In this document: positions 8,461 to 15,872 of the stretch, one piece after another
Numbering within the stretch: position 1 is the stretch's first letter
Layout: the number at the start of each line of letters is the position of its first letter
Source of the DNA: a virus
Direction: 5' to 3' (one strand)
IMG/VR virus record: IMGVR_UViG_3300046787_000188
Location: 1-40,657 of that record
Length of the DNA: 40,657 bases
Made by a program: the position numbers and the translations under genes
The notes under the pieces: generated by a model
The model's database searches: none
Told to the model about the DNA's origin: nothing
What the model saw: only the letters and a program-made list of their open reading frames with translations

Positions 8461-9990
8461 ATGGCAGACCCAACAATGACAGAAGGCTTGGCACAAAATC
8501 CCAATCAAGTAGCTGATACAGCGATTGCTAATCGTGATGTTGGTGCTTTGACTCAGATTGCCAAAGACAACATTGGCACACCAGCATCTGATGTTGCTTT
8601 GCGTCTTGCCAAGACCATTGAAGAAAACAGTTCCAAGTTCAATCAGATGGTTGCTCCTATTGAGAAAGCAGGTGGTACTGCTACTCCTGATGGACGCATG
8701 CAGATTGCCAGCACATTTGAAAGTGTTGCCGACAAACCTCAATGGGGTACAGCCCTGTTGAAGTATGTGATGGGCGACAAGATGGGTGCTGTCAAGCAGA
8801 TTACTGGTGGTGACATTACCAAGAAAGTCACTTACGACAACAATGGTAATCAGATCCTCGAAACCCACAATGCTTTGGGTGAGCCTCTTTCCTACTTTGA
8901 TCGCAAGTTAAACCGTCCTATCAGTCAGCAGGAATATGCTGAACGGGTTGGTGGTATTTCTTCTTGGGAAAACACTCTTAAAGGACAAACTGAGAAGAAG
9001 GTTCGTGAAGAGAGTGCTGGTTTGATGGTAAAAGAAGAGCAACAGGCCAATAGCTGGTATCAGTTGCTTAACTCTCACAAGCCTTTGTTGCAGTCCAACT
9101 ATAACGATTTGAAGACATTCAAGTCGGACATCGATCCCAAGCTGTACAACCAGATTGTTGGTGCTGTTAGCCAGTCTATGGGGCAAGCTAACTCTAGGTC
9201 CAACAATAAGAGTGCTCTGAATCAACTGCAAGATGCCTTGACAAAAGGTGAGTCTGTTCGTGTTGACGAGCGTCTTATTTCTTCTTTGCGTCTTAACCCA
9301 AAACTTCTTGGTACAACCTTGGAAGTCAAGGGCGATACCTTGGTCAGCAAGGACAACAGCTTTAGCGTCAATGCTAACAAGCTAAAGCAACTGCAAGAGA
9401 CTGACAGCACAAGCTCAGAAGCCACCAAGAACGCTGCTAGTACTATGGCTAGTATTGCAGAAGCAGAGCGTCTTAAACAACTCAATCCTGTTCAAGCACA
9501 GCGTTTGCGCCGAGTGATTGAATCCAGTCAGCAAATGGGCCGAGAGTTGGCTGATGCCACAGAAACATTTGGCAAACCAGCTTTTATCTCTTTGCCAACA
9601 GCTTCTACATTTGTTGACAAACAAGCTCAGACACTTGCTCAGACATTGCAAAGCTTGCATAACGCAGACCAGATGGATGCGTATATCAAGTATCGTACAA
9701 ACGCTATGGATGGTCATAAACAGACCAATACTGTTCCACTGCCCGGACAGATTGGCACTGGTTTTACTATGCAACCTTTGTCCAAAGAAGTCCGCAAGTT
9801 CTATGCGGATGAAATCAACAAAGTTATGGGTGACGAGTACACAGCAAGGAACGCACAAAGGGACACCAAGATTGATGTGAGATTCCCTCAGTCTGCTCCT
9901 TCAGCCGCTACTCCTGCTGCTGCAAAACCTGTTGCTCCTCCAAAATCCAAGCCTTCATTGGCTGACCTTAGAAAACAAGCAGGAGGTTAA
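8461..9990 (+). CDS. Putative large internal virion (ejection) protein
   Basis: A 509-residue, mostly helical protein with no membrane segment. It begins MADPTMTEGLAQNPNQVAD and ends in a Pro/Ala-rich linker and SLADLRKQAGG. Strongly amphipathic helices (QLQDALTKGESVRVDERL, SEATKNAASTMASIAEAERL) suggest an extended coiled assembly, as in internal core or ejection proteins of podophages. A Shine-Dalgarno (AAGGAACCATC) precedes it. It is followed at once by another long Ala-rich protein, giving a pair of large ejection-type proteins. Function is inferred from position and composition. Confidence 0.6.
   Translation: MADPTMTEGLAQNPNQVADTAIANRDVGALTQIAKDNIGTPASDVALRLAKTIEENSSKFNQMVAPIEKAGGTATPDGRMQIASTFESVADKPQWGTALLKYVMGDKMGAVKQITGGDITKKVTYDNNGNQILETHNALGEPLSYFDRKLNRPISQQEYAERVGGISSWENTLKGQTEKKVREESAGLMVKEEQQANSWYQLLNSHKPLLQSNYNDLKTFKSDIDPKLYNQIVGAVSQSMGQANSRSNNKSALNQLQDALTKGESVRVDERLISSLRLNPKLLGTTLEVKGDTLVSKDNSFSVNANKLKQLQETDSTSSEATKNAASTMASIAEAERLKQLNPVQAQRLRRVIESSQQMGRELADATETFGKPAFISLPTASTFVDKQAQTLAQTLQSLHNADQMDAYIKYRTNAMDGHKQTNTVPLPGQIGTGFTMQPLSKEVRKFYADEINKVMGDEYTARNAQRDTKIDVRFPQSAPSAATPAAAKPVAPPKSKPSLADLRKQAGG
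9981..9986 (+). promoter_or_regulatory. Ribosome binding site that decides the next start
   Basis: A full AGGAGG lies inside the last codons of the preceding gene. Two ATGs follow directly, at 9990 and 9993. Spacing is 3 bases to the first and 6 to the second, so the second is the better start. Confidence 0.65.
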
Positions 9991-9992
9991 TG

Positions 9993-11375
9993 ATGCCGTT
10001 TGATGAAGCAAAATTCCGAGCCAGTGCAAAGGCTGCTGGCTATTCGGATGAAGACATTGATGCTGAACTGAAAGGTGCTCCTGCTGGTTCTGCTCCTGCT
10101 CCTAGCATGGACCAACAGTTTGCTGAGAAAGAGCAAAAGCTCCGTCAAGAGTATGAGAAGAAAGTCAAAGAAGCTACGACATCTCAAGTTTCTTTGGGGG
10201 ACTACAACTTTGAAGTTCCTACTTTCTTTACAAGTCCTGCTGGCATCATCACTGGTGGTGCTGCTGTAATCGGTACTGGTTCTGCTTTATATGGTGCAAG
10301 CAAGGTTGCTCCTGTTGTTTATCAAAACATCAAGAACCGCTGGATCAACAAGGTTCCTGAGATTGACCGCACCGTTGATATTCCAATGGATGCTCCTTCC
10401 GTTGCTCCCGTTCCAATTCAAGCATCTGCTGAACTTGCCGCTCCTGCTCAACCAGATCGTTTGAAGCAAGCCGCAGACCTTATTGAGGCCAATCGTCAAG
10501 CAGGTCTTGGTAAGCCCGTAAACCCTGCTGATGTACTTGGAGCACCTGTGGAGGCTGCTCCTATTTCAACTCCTTTGTCAGAAGCTCCTGTTGATGCTCC
10601 TGCACCAAAGCCAACAGCAGGACCAAACTCTGCTGTGACCGATGTTGTTACGGATGAAATCAAAAGCTTGATGAATGAGCCTGTTGCTCCTCCCGGTGAG
10701 TTGCGTACAGGCACTGGTAAACCTGCCTTGGCTGGTCAAGGTCCAGCACCAAAGATCTCTAAGCGCACTGGTCAACCCCAGTTCAAGTCCGAGTATGCAA
10801 GCATTCAGGATGTACCAACAGGTTACGCTGTGGTCCCTAATGCTCAATACATCGATGCTTTGCGTCAAGACCTTGGTCAAGCTGAATACACCAAAGCCTT
10901 TACTGGTCGTGATTTCCCCACTGACTACGAGCAAGCAGTTGCTACTGGCAAGGACATCAACCGTTCTTTAGGTCGTGCAACACGAGAAGAGGCCAAAGCT
11001 GCTGGTTTGCCTTACGGTGAGATCACTCCCGGTATTGCCCAACGAACCACTTCCGGCAAGAAGATGGTGAATGTGGGCGGTAAAGCGGGTATTGCTGGTG
11101 CTCTGGTTGCTTTGTCTGATTTGGCTAAAGCTGATACTGCTGGTCAAAGAGGTCTAGCAGGGGCTAATGTGCTTGAGGCTGTCCTACCCCCTACCATGAT
11201 GATTGGTGGCGCTGGAGAGGGTTCTAGCACCGTTCCTAGCCAAGATCCTGCACTTCTGCTGGGTAGCCCTTATGCTTTCTCAGAAGCTGGCAAGAAATTC
11301 CGTCAAGATCAAGCATATACTCGTAAGGTCGGTGCTGGTCGTGGCATTGCTCCTCCATCTGCTTACAGAAGATAA
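9993..11375 (+). CDS. Putative internal virion protein with membrane-like segment
   Basis: A 460-residue protein starting MPFDEAKFRASAKAAGYSDE; the second of two tandem ATGs is chosen from ribosome-site spacing. The N-terminal 20 residues look like a small helical domain (AAGYSDEDIDAELKG). They are followed by a charged helix and, near residues 75-100, a Gly/Ala hydrophobic stretch (SPAGIITGGAAVIGTGSALY) that could enter a membrane. The remainder is Ala/Pro-rich linker and small folded blocks (SEYASIQDVPTGYAVVPN). A membrane-active segment in an ejection-type protein would fit DNA delivery across the host envelope. Inference only. Confidence 0.6.
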   Translation: MPFDEAKFRASAKAAGYSDEDIDAELKGAPAGSAPAPSMDQQFAEKEQKLRQEYEKKVKEATTSQVSLGDYNFEVPTFFTSPAGIITGGAAVIGTGSALYGASKVAPVVYQNIKNRWINKVPEIDRTVDIPMDAPSVAPVPIQASAELAAPAQPDRLKQAADLIEANRQAGLGKPVNPADVLGAPVEAAPISTPLSEAPVDAPAPKPTAGPNSAVTDVVTDEIKSLMNEPVAPPGELRTGTGKPALAGQGPAPKISKRTGQPQFKSEYASIQDVPTGYAVVPNAQYIDALRQDLGQAEYTKAFTGRDFPTDYEQAVATGKDINRSLGRATREEAKAAGLPYGEITPGIAQRTTSGKKMVNVGGKAGIAGALVALSDLAKADTAGQRGLAGANVLEAVLPPTMMIGGAGEGSSTVPSQDPALLLGSPYAFSEAGKKFRQDQAYTRKVGAGRGIAPPSAYRR

Positions 11376-11377
11376 TC

Positions 11378-11614
11378 ATGGACAATCAACAACTTTTCAA
11401 CCTTGTAGTATCGGTTGCAGGTTTTCTGGCGATTTTTGTGTTTTATCAAACAATACAAAGATTGCAAAAGCTGGAGGACTCTTTGAGTGCTCTTGAGAAG
11501 CAACTGCCACATGACTATGTGACCAAGGATGACTACCGTGCTGACATCAAGGAAGTCAAAGACATCTTGGGCAAGATCTTTGACAAGTTAGACGGTAAGG
11601 CAGACAAATCATGA
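11378..11614 (+). CDS. Single-pass membrane protein with coiled coil (lysis region)
   Basis: A 78-residue protein. Residues 6-25 (LFNLVVSVAGFLAIFVFYQ) form one membrane helix. They are followed by a charged coiled coil (TIQRLQKLEDSLSALEKQL) and an acidic/basic tail (DIKEVKDILGKIFDKLDG). The layout, a membrane anchor then a coil, recalls small lysis accessory proteins such as XhlA-type proteins and inner spanins. No Cys lipobox is present. It begins a run of four small membrane-type genes before holin and endolysin, coupled by ATGA to the next. Exact role unknown. Confidence 0.65.
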   Translation: MDNQQLFNLVVSVAGFLAIFVFYQTIQRLQKLEDSLSALEKQLPHDYVTKDDYRADIKEVKDILGKIFDKLDGKADKS

Positions 11615-11715
11615 AAGACTGGGCAATAGCTTTCGTAGCTGCTGCCGTTGTTTCATGTTTGACCATTTGGGTTACTTTTTCAATCATGCCGATTCTTCAA
11701 TGGGTGCTTAGATGA
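11611..11715 (+). CDS. Tiny membrane protein, 34 aa
   Basis: Reads MKDWAIAFVAAAVVSCLTIW followed by VTFSIMPILQWVLR. The whole protein is a single hydrophobic helix with a charged N-terminus and a final Arg. Both ends overlap neighbours by ATGA (with 11614 upstream and the next start at 11712), which argues that it is translated by coupling. Size and composition fit a pinholin- or antiholin-like peptide in a lysis cassette, but nothing beyond position supports that. Confidence 0.6.
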   Translation: MKDWAIAFVAAAVVSCLTIWVTFSIMPILQWVLR

Positions 11716-12215
11716 TTGGCCTACTCCTTGATCCAGATGCCGCTCTTGATGCGGTAAACAATGCAGTTCGTCTGGTCAAGAAGGCCAGTGCTACTGCCCA
11801 GAGTGTTGAATCTTTAGCCCCGATGTTGGGCAAGTACTTTGATGCCAAAGCCAATGCTATTGCTTCTGCTGAAGCTGCCAAAGCCGGGACTTTCGGTGGC
11901 TCTTCTATGGGTAAAGCTCTTGAGATTGAGCTTGCGATTGATTCTCAAAAAGAGTTTGAAGAAGACCTGAAGCGATTGTTCTGGAATGCCAACAAGATGG
12001 ATGTTTGGCAGAAGATCAAGGCTAGGGCTACCGTCATGGAAGCAGAGGCCGCTAAAGCTGCTGGTAAGGCCAAGGAAGATGCTCGGCGTAAAAAGCAAAA
12101 GGATCAGGAAGAGCTGGAGACTGCTATTGCGGTCATCATTTCAGTTGTTATCTTCTGTGGCCTGATGTGGGGTGGTTGGGAGTTGTTCTCCTTCTGTCGC
12201 AAACACGGTTGTTGA
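11712..12215 (+). CDS. Helical protein with C-terminal membrane anchor
   Basis: A 167-residue protein. About 135 residues of Ala/Lys/Glu-rich helix (LAPMLGKYFDAKANAIASAEAAK ending in a strongly charged KAKEDARRKKQKDQEELE stretch) precede one membrane segment (AIAVIISVVIFCGLMWGGW) and a short Cys-containing tail. It starts by ATGA overlap with the tiny membrane protein. It recalls tail-anchored phage proteins found just upstream of lysis genes. Possible roles are spanin-like or a virion protein anchoring to the membrane. No family recognised. Confidence 0.6.
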   Translation: MIGLLLDPDAALDAVNNAVRLVKKASATAQSVESLAPMLGKYFDAKANAIASAEAAKAGTFGGSSMGKALEIELAIDSQKEFEEDLKRLFWNANKMDVWQKIKARATVMEAEAAKAAGKAKEDARRKKQKDQEELETAIAVIISVVIFCGLMWGGWELFSFCRKHGC

Positions 12216-12218
12216 GAT

Positions 12219-12404
12219 GTGTGGAAGTTACTCAAGTGGTTCGATGTTGGTACAGATTGGAAGCTTGGGTTTGATCGATTCCTCAAGTTCTGCTGTGCAG
12301 CCATCATTGTTCACCACTTGCTCGACATTCTCTATGTCTTGCCTGTGGATGATGCCAAGTCCATCATTGATTTCATAAAGTCCAATTTACCTTTCGGAGA
12401 ATGA
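12219..12404 (+). CDS. Small membrane protein with GTG start
   Basis: A 61-residue protein beginning at GTG. Residues 1-20 are Trp/Lys-rich (WKLLKWFDVGTDWKLGFDRF), a hydrophobic helix covers about 22-43 (LKFCCAAIIVHHLLDILYVL), and an acidic-amphipathic end follows. An ATG two bases upstream opens a different frame with unlikely protein content. The stop lies one base before the holin start and inside its ribosome-site context. Function unknown; a lysis accessory role is possible. Confidence 0.55.
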   Translation: MWKLLKWFDVGTDWKLGFDRFLKFCCAAIIVHHLLDILYVLPVDDAKSIIDFIKSNLPFGE

Positions 12405-12405
12405 C

Positions 12406-12933
12406 ATGCTTTCTTTAATTTCTACACTGGGTGGTCTACTGATTTCGGGTCTACCGAAATTGTTGGAGTATTTCCAAAACAAGGCTGACCAAAAGCATGA
12501 GTTGGCATTGGCTGCAATTCAAACAGAGCGTGAGTTAGCTCTTGCCAAAGAAGGTTTTGCCGCTCAAGCCAAGATTGAAGAGATTAAGGTTGAGCAAATG
12601 TCTTTGCAGACTCAGCAAGTTGAGATGCAAACTGCCGCTCAAATGCAAGGTGCGGCTCTTGATCACGACAAAGCAGTGCTCAAAAAAGCAGCAGGGTGGG
12701 CCTCCACTTATGTGGCAACTGTCCGTCCAACCATCACATACATCTTTGTTTTGGAGCTGGTGTTTATTAACGCATGGTTGGCTTGGTATGTCTGGTACAA
12801 CGACAAGATGGTCACCTCTATGGACGACCTGATTCGTTTTAGCGACATTATTTTCAGTGCCGATGAAATGTCTATGCTGGGTGGCATCATTGGTTTCTGG
12901 TTTGGTTCTCGTAACTGGGACAAGAAGAAGTGA
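12406..12933 (+). CDS. Holin, GTA-type 3TM family
   Basis: A 175-residue protein starting MLSLISTLGGLLISGLPKLL. An N-terminal hydrophobic segment is followed by a long charged coiled coil (residues about 25-95, with HELALAAIQTERELAL), then two membrane helices (about 105-130, TYIFVLELVFINAWLAWYVW, and about 150-170, MLGGIIGFWFGSRNW). This order matches the holin family named from gene-transfer-agent release (3TM holin, Pfam GTA_holin_3TM). It would make the inner-membrane lesion that lets the endolysin through. GGAG precedes the start, and the stop overlaps the endolysin start by ATGA. Confidence 0.78.
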   Translation: MLSLISTLGGLLISGLPKLLEYFQNKADQKHELALAAIQTERELALAKEGFAAQAKIEEIKVEQMSLQTQQVEMQTAAQMQGAALDHDKAVLKKAAGWASTYVATVRPTITYIFVLELVFINAWLAWYVWYNDKMVTSMDDLIRFSDIIFSADEMSMLGGIIGFWFGSRNWDKKK

Positions 12934-13448
12934 AGACATCTGACGCTGGCATTCACCTGATGCACCTTTTTGAGGGGTATCGGGATAAGCCATATCAATG
13001 CTCTGCACACATGTGGACTATTGGTTGGGGTCATGTGCTCTACCAAGACCAGATCAAGCTCCCAATGGTCCGTAAAGAGGGTTATACGGGTATTCTGAGG
13101 AACAGATATCCGTTACGCCCTGAAGACAACAGGCAATGGTCTAAAGATGAATTGGTCAAAATATTCAAAGATGACCTCGTTTATTTTGAACGTGGTGTTC
13201 TTCGATTTGCTCCCAATCTGGCTGGGCATCAGGGCAGGTTTGATGCTTGTGTCGCATTTTCCTTCAATGTAGGGCTAGGCAACTTTCAGAAGTCATCTAT
13301 CCGTCAAAGGATTCTTCGGGATGATTGGGAAGGTGCGGCTGAAGCCTTTATGCAATGGACAAAAGCTGGCGGCAAGGAACTCAAGGGACTCGTAAGGCGC
13401 AGGAGTGCTGAGAAGGATTTGTTCAACAGCAAACCTGCTGACCATTAA
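12930..13448 (+). CDS. Endolysin, GH24 lysozyme (muramidase)
   Basis: A 172-residue T4/P22-type lysozyme that cleaves the glycan of peptidoglycan. The catalytic arrangement E-8-C-5-T is visible: Glu15 in HLFEGYRDKPY, Cys24, Thr30 in MWTIGWGH. The later block (DACVAFSFNVGLGNFQKSSI) and the end (MQWTKAGGKELKGLVRRR) are standard for the family. Cys in place of Asp at the second site is common in this family. There is no signal peptide, so export relies on the holin just upstream. The gene ends tail-to-tail with the minus-strand block, the two stop codons overlapping by four bases. Confidence 0.92.
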   Translation: MKTSDAGIHLMHLFEGYRDKPYQCSAHMWTIGWGHVLYQDQIKLPMVRKEGYTGILRNRYPLRPEDNRQWSKDELVKIFKDDLVYFERGVLRFAPNLAGHQGRFDACVAFSFNVGLGNFQKSSIRQRILRDDWEGAAEAFMQWTKAGGKELKGLVRRRSAEKDLFNSKPADH

Positions 13449-13627
13449 CGCTGTTCTAGGCGGCTAATCGGCAGATAACAACAGGCTTCAGAAGCACTTG
13501 TCTCAACTAAGACGACAGGTGTTCTTGGACCCATTGTTTGTTTTGGGTGATTGATGTACAGCTTGCAGTTATGGCAATAGTGATCCGGGTGTTCTGGATC
13601 ACATCGCGTAATGTCAAACGGCATCAT
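13445..13627 (-). CDS. Small Cys/His protein, 60 aa
   Basis: Last gene of the minus-strand early block. It starts MMPFDITRCDPEHPDHYCHN and contains a Cys/His cluster (C-D-P-E-H-P-D-H-Y-C-H-N-C) that could bind one zinc, followed by SASEACC. The start lies inside the end of the DUF3310 gene (the ATGATG pair at 13622-13627). A longer upstream start in the same frame would lie wholly within that gene and is less likely. Function unknown. Confidence 0.6.
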   Translation of the reverse strand: MMPFDITRCDPEHPDHYCHNCKLYINHPKQTMGPRTPVVLVETSASEACCYLPISRLEQR

Positions 13628-13898
13628 TCTTGTATTCCAATTCAAGTAGGAGTTCCAAGTAATGGATTGCTTTCTTGATGTCAGCAGCACCATTCTTTTC
13701 TTTGTGACGGGTGATGTACTTCACTACATTACCCTCACAGAAACCCAAATTATTTGCATGGATATAGACGATTGGCTGGATGCCTTTGTCTTTGTAGTGA
13801 CTGCCTGAGACTTGTTTATCAAGGGCTGATGATTTGCTCAATCGACAACTTCCAACGTCTTGGCAGTAAAGAGGTGAATTGCAAATATCGCAAGCCAT
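13614..13898 (-). CDS. DUF3310 protein with N-terminal zinc-knuckle
   Basis: A 94-residue protein. The first 20 residues carry Cys pairs (CDICNSPLYC). The DUF3310 domain follows: GSHYKDKGIQPIVYIHANNL, then GFCEGNVVKYITRHKEKNG and KKAIHYLELLLE. DUF3310 proteins occur widely in phages and have been annotated as SaV-like or nucleotide-kinase-like without a settled function. A strong AAGGAGG lies four bases before the chosen ATG; another ATG three bases earlier is too close to it. It follows the MazG-like gene by overlap, which suggests a nucleotide-metabolism pair. Confidence 0.82.
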   Translation of the reverse strand: MACDICNSPLYCQDVGSCRLSKSSALDKQVSGSHYKDKGIQPIVYIHANNLGFCEGNVVKYITRHKEKNGAADIKKAIHYLELLLELEYKNDAV

Positions 13899-14215
13899 CA
13901 TGCCTCCTTCACAAATTGACCGTGTTCGTTCATGTAACCCTTTCTAGGCTCAATCTTTTTGTAAGCCTTGTAAAAACAAGTCCTTGCATCAAGATCAAGC
14001 AAAACAGCAGTATTGACCAAACAAACCATTACATCACCAAGCTCAAGCTCCGCTTCTGCCATGTCGCCAGCTTCGATTGCATCAATCAACTCTTGAGCCT
14101 CGGCAAGGGCTTTCTTTGCTTGACCAATAGGTGTTCCGTATTTCAGGATTCCTTTTGCTTCAGACCACTGCATGACTTGAAATTCGGTCATGCTGAATGA
14201 TTGAGTTTCTTTCAT
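13898..14215 (-). CDS. MazG-like nucleotide pyrophosphohydrolase
   Basis: A 105-residue protein starting MKETQSFSMTEFQVMQWSEA. The motif EAQELIDAIEAGD followed by EAELELGDVMVCLVN has the E-x-x-E...E-x-x-D pattern of all-alpha NTP pyrophosphatases (MazG/dUTPase-like), which bind magnesium and hydrolyse NTPs or dNTPs. It is a single-domain phage type. AAGG lies eight bases before the chosen ATG; an upstream TTG in frame is less likely because it would overlap the previous gene. In phages these enzymes may adjust nucleotide pools or alarmone levels. Confidence 0.78.
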   Translation of the reverse strand: MKETQSFSMTEFQVMQWSEAKGILKYGTPIGQAKKALAEAQELIDAIEAGDMAEAELELGDVMVCLVNTAVLLDLDARTCFYKAYKKIEPRKGYMNEHGQFVKEA

Positions 14216-14217
14216 GA

Positions 14218-14439
14218 TTAAACCTTGTTGATCAACCAAACACGCAGACCTGTCTCTTCTGTACGGGTGGAGATGACCTTATCTGGGTAGTTCTTCTTAA
14301 TCAAGTTGATCTGAGCACGGATGTAGCTGATTTTCTTTTTGTCGGTCACAGGGACCAAGAACGAATCGCCAGACTCCATCTTGTCAAATGGGTAAGCTTG
14401 TGTTGTTGCGAGGGGGATGTTTTTTTCAATTGTGAACAT
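14218..14439 (-). CDS. Small early protein, 73 aa
   Basis: Starts MFTIEKNIPLATTQAYPFDK. The pattern KMESGDSFLVPVTDKKKISYIRAQINL and a C-terminal TRTEETGLRVWLINKV suggests a compact alpha/beta fold such as the small winged or DNA-binding-like proteins often seen in phage early regions. I recall similar unnamed phage proteins but cannot assign a function. The start is preceded by AAGGAAACATC and the stop lies just before the MazG-like start. Confidence 0.65.
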   Translation of the reverse strand: MFTIEKNIPLATTQAYPFDKMESGDSFLVPVTDKKKISYIRAQINLIKKNYPDKVISTRTEETGLRVWLINKV

Positions 14440-14448
14440 GATGTTTCC

Positions 14449-14598
14449 TTAGTTAAACCAAATAAAAAAGCCGTGGAGAATCCCTATAGGGAAGAGAAGA
14501 GCACCTGCTATCAGAAAGCCCCAAAGACCGTCTGCAAAGCAAGTAAAAACGTGTGTAAGCCATGCAAAGAAGCATACAAATCCAATGAATAAACCCAT
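14449..14598 (-). CDS. Small two-helix membrane protein, 49 aa
   Basis: Starts MGLFIGFVCFFAWLTHVF and continues into a second hydrophobic stretch (WGFLIAGALLFPIGILHGFF). The ATG at 14598 is chosen because TAAGGCAATGT stands directly before it. A longer TTG-started version would add a basic, unlikely N-terminus. A 138-base gap separates it from the SSB-like gene upstream. Membrane location is clear; function is unknown. Confidence 0.6.
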   Translation of the reverse strand: MGLFIGFVCFFAWLTHVFTCFADGLWGFLIAGALLFPIGILHGFFIWFN

Positions 14599-14736
14599 AC
14601 ATTGCCTTAAAAGGTGGGGTACTCGCTGCGTCTGTCGGGTGATTCGCTCAAGATGCAAGGGGCGCTAACCTACTTGCATGTATAAGAGCCACCTTTTTGC
14701 CACCGCTTAGGAACAGCATCCGCTTTCCCCCGTTAA
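14599..14736 (-). other. Gap with a possible broken ORF and a hairpin
   Basis: On the minus strand one frame reads KADAVPKRWQKGGSYTCK, then a TAG (14670-14672), then VSAPCILSESPDRRSEYPTF and a TAA just before the membrane-protein start. The text looks protein-like on both sides of the TAG, but there is no start codon and a TAA lies just upstream. This could be a decayed gene. An inverted repeat (ATGCAAG at 14653-14659 with CTTGCAT at 14673-14679) spans the TAG. Confidence 0.35.
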
Positions 14737-14991
14737 TTAGAAGGGCATATCTCCGAAATCATCGTCCTTTGCCTTACGAGTAGGCTCAGAACTTTGACGG
14801 GGGGTCTCTTGTTTTTCACGAACAGACAGGCTTAAGAATGTCTTGCCTGTTTTCTCAGACTTCTTCTTCCAGCCAGACAGCCAGTATTCTTTTCCACCCA
14901 CATTGATGGACCCGTTATAGTCCGGATGCTTTTCTGTTTCCTTCTTATCGTTGGTAAACAGAGAACCTTTATCGGTGTTGTCGTATGCCAT
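14737..14991 (-). CDS. Small SSB-like protein with acidic C-terminal tip
   Basis: An 84-residue protein. The centre (YNGSINVGGKEYWLSGWKKK followed by GKTFLSLSVREK) looks like a short five-strand OB-type core. The tail ends KAKDDDFGDMPF, resembling the acidic Pro-Phe tip with which bacterial SSB binds partners. Single-strand binding beside a Sak-type annealing protein makes good sense, since these proteins often work together in phage recombination. It is shorter than ordinary SSB, so the role is inferred. The start is preceded by AAAGGTAATAA. Confidence 0.6.
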   Translation of the reverse strand: MAYDNTDKGSLFTNDKKETEKHPDYNGSINVGGKEYWLSGWKKKSEKTGKTFLSLSVREKQETPRQSSEPTRKAKDDDFGDMPF

Positions 14992-15001
14992 TTATTACCT
15001 T

Positions 15002-15673
15002 TCAGATTTTGGCTTTTTTAAGTGCAGAACGCACAGTGGAAGACAGTTGGTTGGACAACCAGACTTGCTGATCGGCCTCCAATGCCTGATTGCGGATCAT
15101 TGCCAAGGCATCTACTGCTTGGCCTTTGCCCACAAGTTCTTCAACTCCTGCCGCTAGATCACGCAGGAAATCTTTAATGTCTTCAGGAAGATCGTCACCA
15201 ATGCCCCCACGAGGGGTTACAACAGTGCCAGATCCCTTCTTGGGTACATCACCCTCTTCTGGCAGATCCTCACCAGCATAGATGTACAGGCCCAAGCCAT
15301 GAAGCGACAAAGCCTTGGTCATACAACGCATGATGGCAGTGTTCACCGCAAAAGAATCGCATTCAACCCTGTATTCTTTTCCGTATTTGTTTGTTGCTGT
15401 GTATCCTTTTAATGGGATTGATTTGTTAGCGCCATCCATTACAGGCAGTTGACAAGTCATGGGTTTGTTAAACAAAGTAACAGTAACCCAAACCATTGCA
15501 GTGCCATTGATTTCCATGTAGCACTTGTCGCCAAACATTTCAACCTTGTAGGAAGCCGCAGGATCGGCCTTTAAAGCCTCTGCCCAAGCCCATGCCCATG
15601 ACAGGTATGTCAGGTTGTTTTTCTTCTCTGTATGACCGTTTACGTTGGTCTGAAGGAGCTTTTCAATAGACAT
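15002..15673 (-). CDS. Single-strand annealing protein, Sak type (DUF1071)
   Basis: A 223-residue protein. The DUF1071 signature is visible: KKNNLTYLSWAWAWAEALKA near residues 17-36, an acidic beta region (EINGTAMVWVTVTLF), and SFAVNTAIMRCMTKALSLHGLG near residues 107-128, followed by an acidic linker. Proteins of this family anneal complementary DNA strands in phage recombination. The C-terminal 70 residues are helical (LPEDIKDFLRDLAAGVEEL ... KAKI). It starts with the GTAATGTATG context described among the findings and lies upstream of the SSB-like gene in the same block. Confidence 0.82.
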   Translation of the reverse strand: MSIEKLLQTNVNGHTEKKNNLTYLSWAWAWAEALKADPAASYKVEMFGDKCYMEINGTAMVWVTVTLFNKPMTCQLPVMDGANKSIPLKGYTATNKYGKEYRVECDSFAVNTAIMRCMTKALSLHGLGLYIYAGEDLPEEGDVPKKGSGTVVTPRGGIGDDLPEDIKDFLRDLAAGVEELVGKGQAVDALAMIRNQALEADQQVWLSNQLSSTVRSALKKAKI

Positions 15674-15676
15674 ACA

Positions 15677-15865
15677 TTACTTTCCAAAAGATAGATCGTA
15701 TTCGTCTTGAATGATGTCACGCTGGGTGTCGTCATCAAGGTCTTCAAAGTTGATGAAGTGGTTCTCACCACAGCATGAGCGTTTGTCGTTGCGTGGTTCG
15801 ATGCAGTAAGGGCAGTACTCAACACCCTTGAGATCTTCTTTTGCTGTTTGCAGAAAGTCTTTCAT
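15677..15865 (-). CDS. Small Cys-rich protein, 62 aa
   Basis: Starts MKDFLQTAKEDLKGVEYCPY. Cys residues are arranged as CPYC and, about 10 residues later, CC, a likely zinc site. The acidic end has DLDDDTQRDIIQDEYDLSF. The start is supported by GAGGAATGT directly before ATG; a longer in-frame TTG extension would overlap the upstream gene and has no ribosome site. It could be a small zinc-binding regulator, but no family was recognised. Confidence 0.62.
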   Translation of the reverse strand: MKDFLQTAKEDLKGVEYCPYCIEPRNDKRSCCGENHFINFEDLDDDTQRDIIQDEYDLSFGK

Positions 15866-15872
15866 ACATTCC

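Noticed and set aside
8005-8868. Long minus-strand open frame over the virion genes
   Set aside because: It is antisense to two well-supported genes, with Cys/Ser-rich shadow composition.
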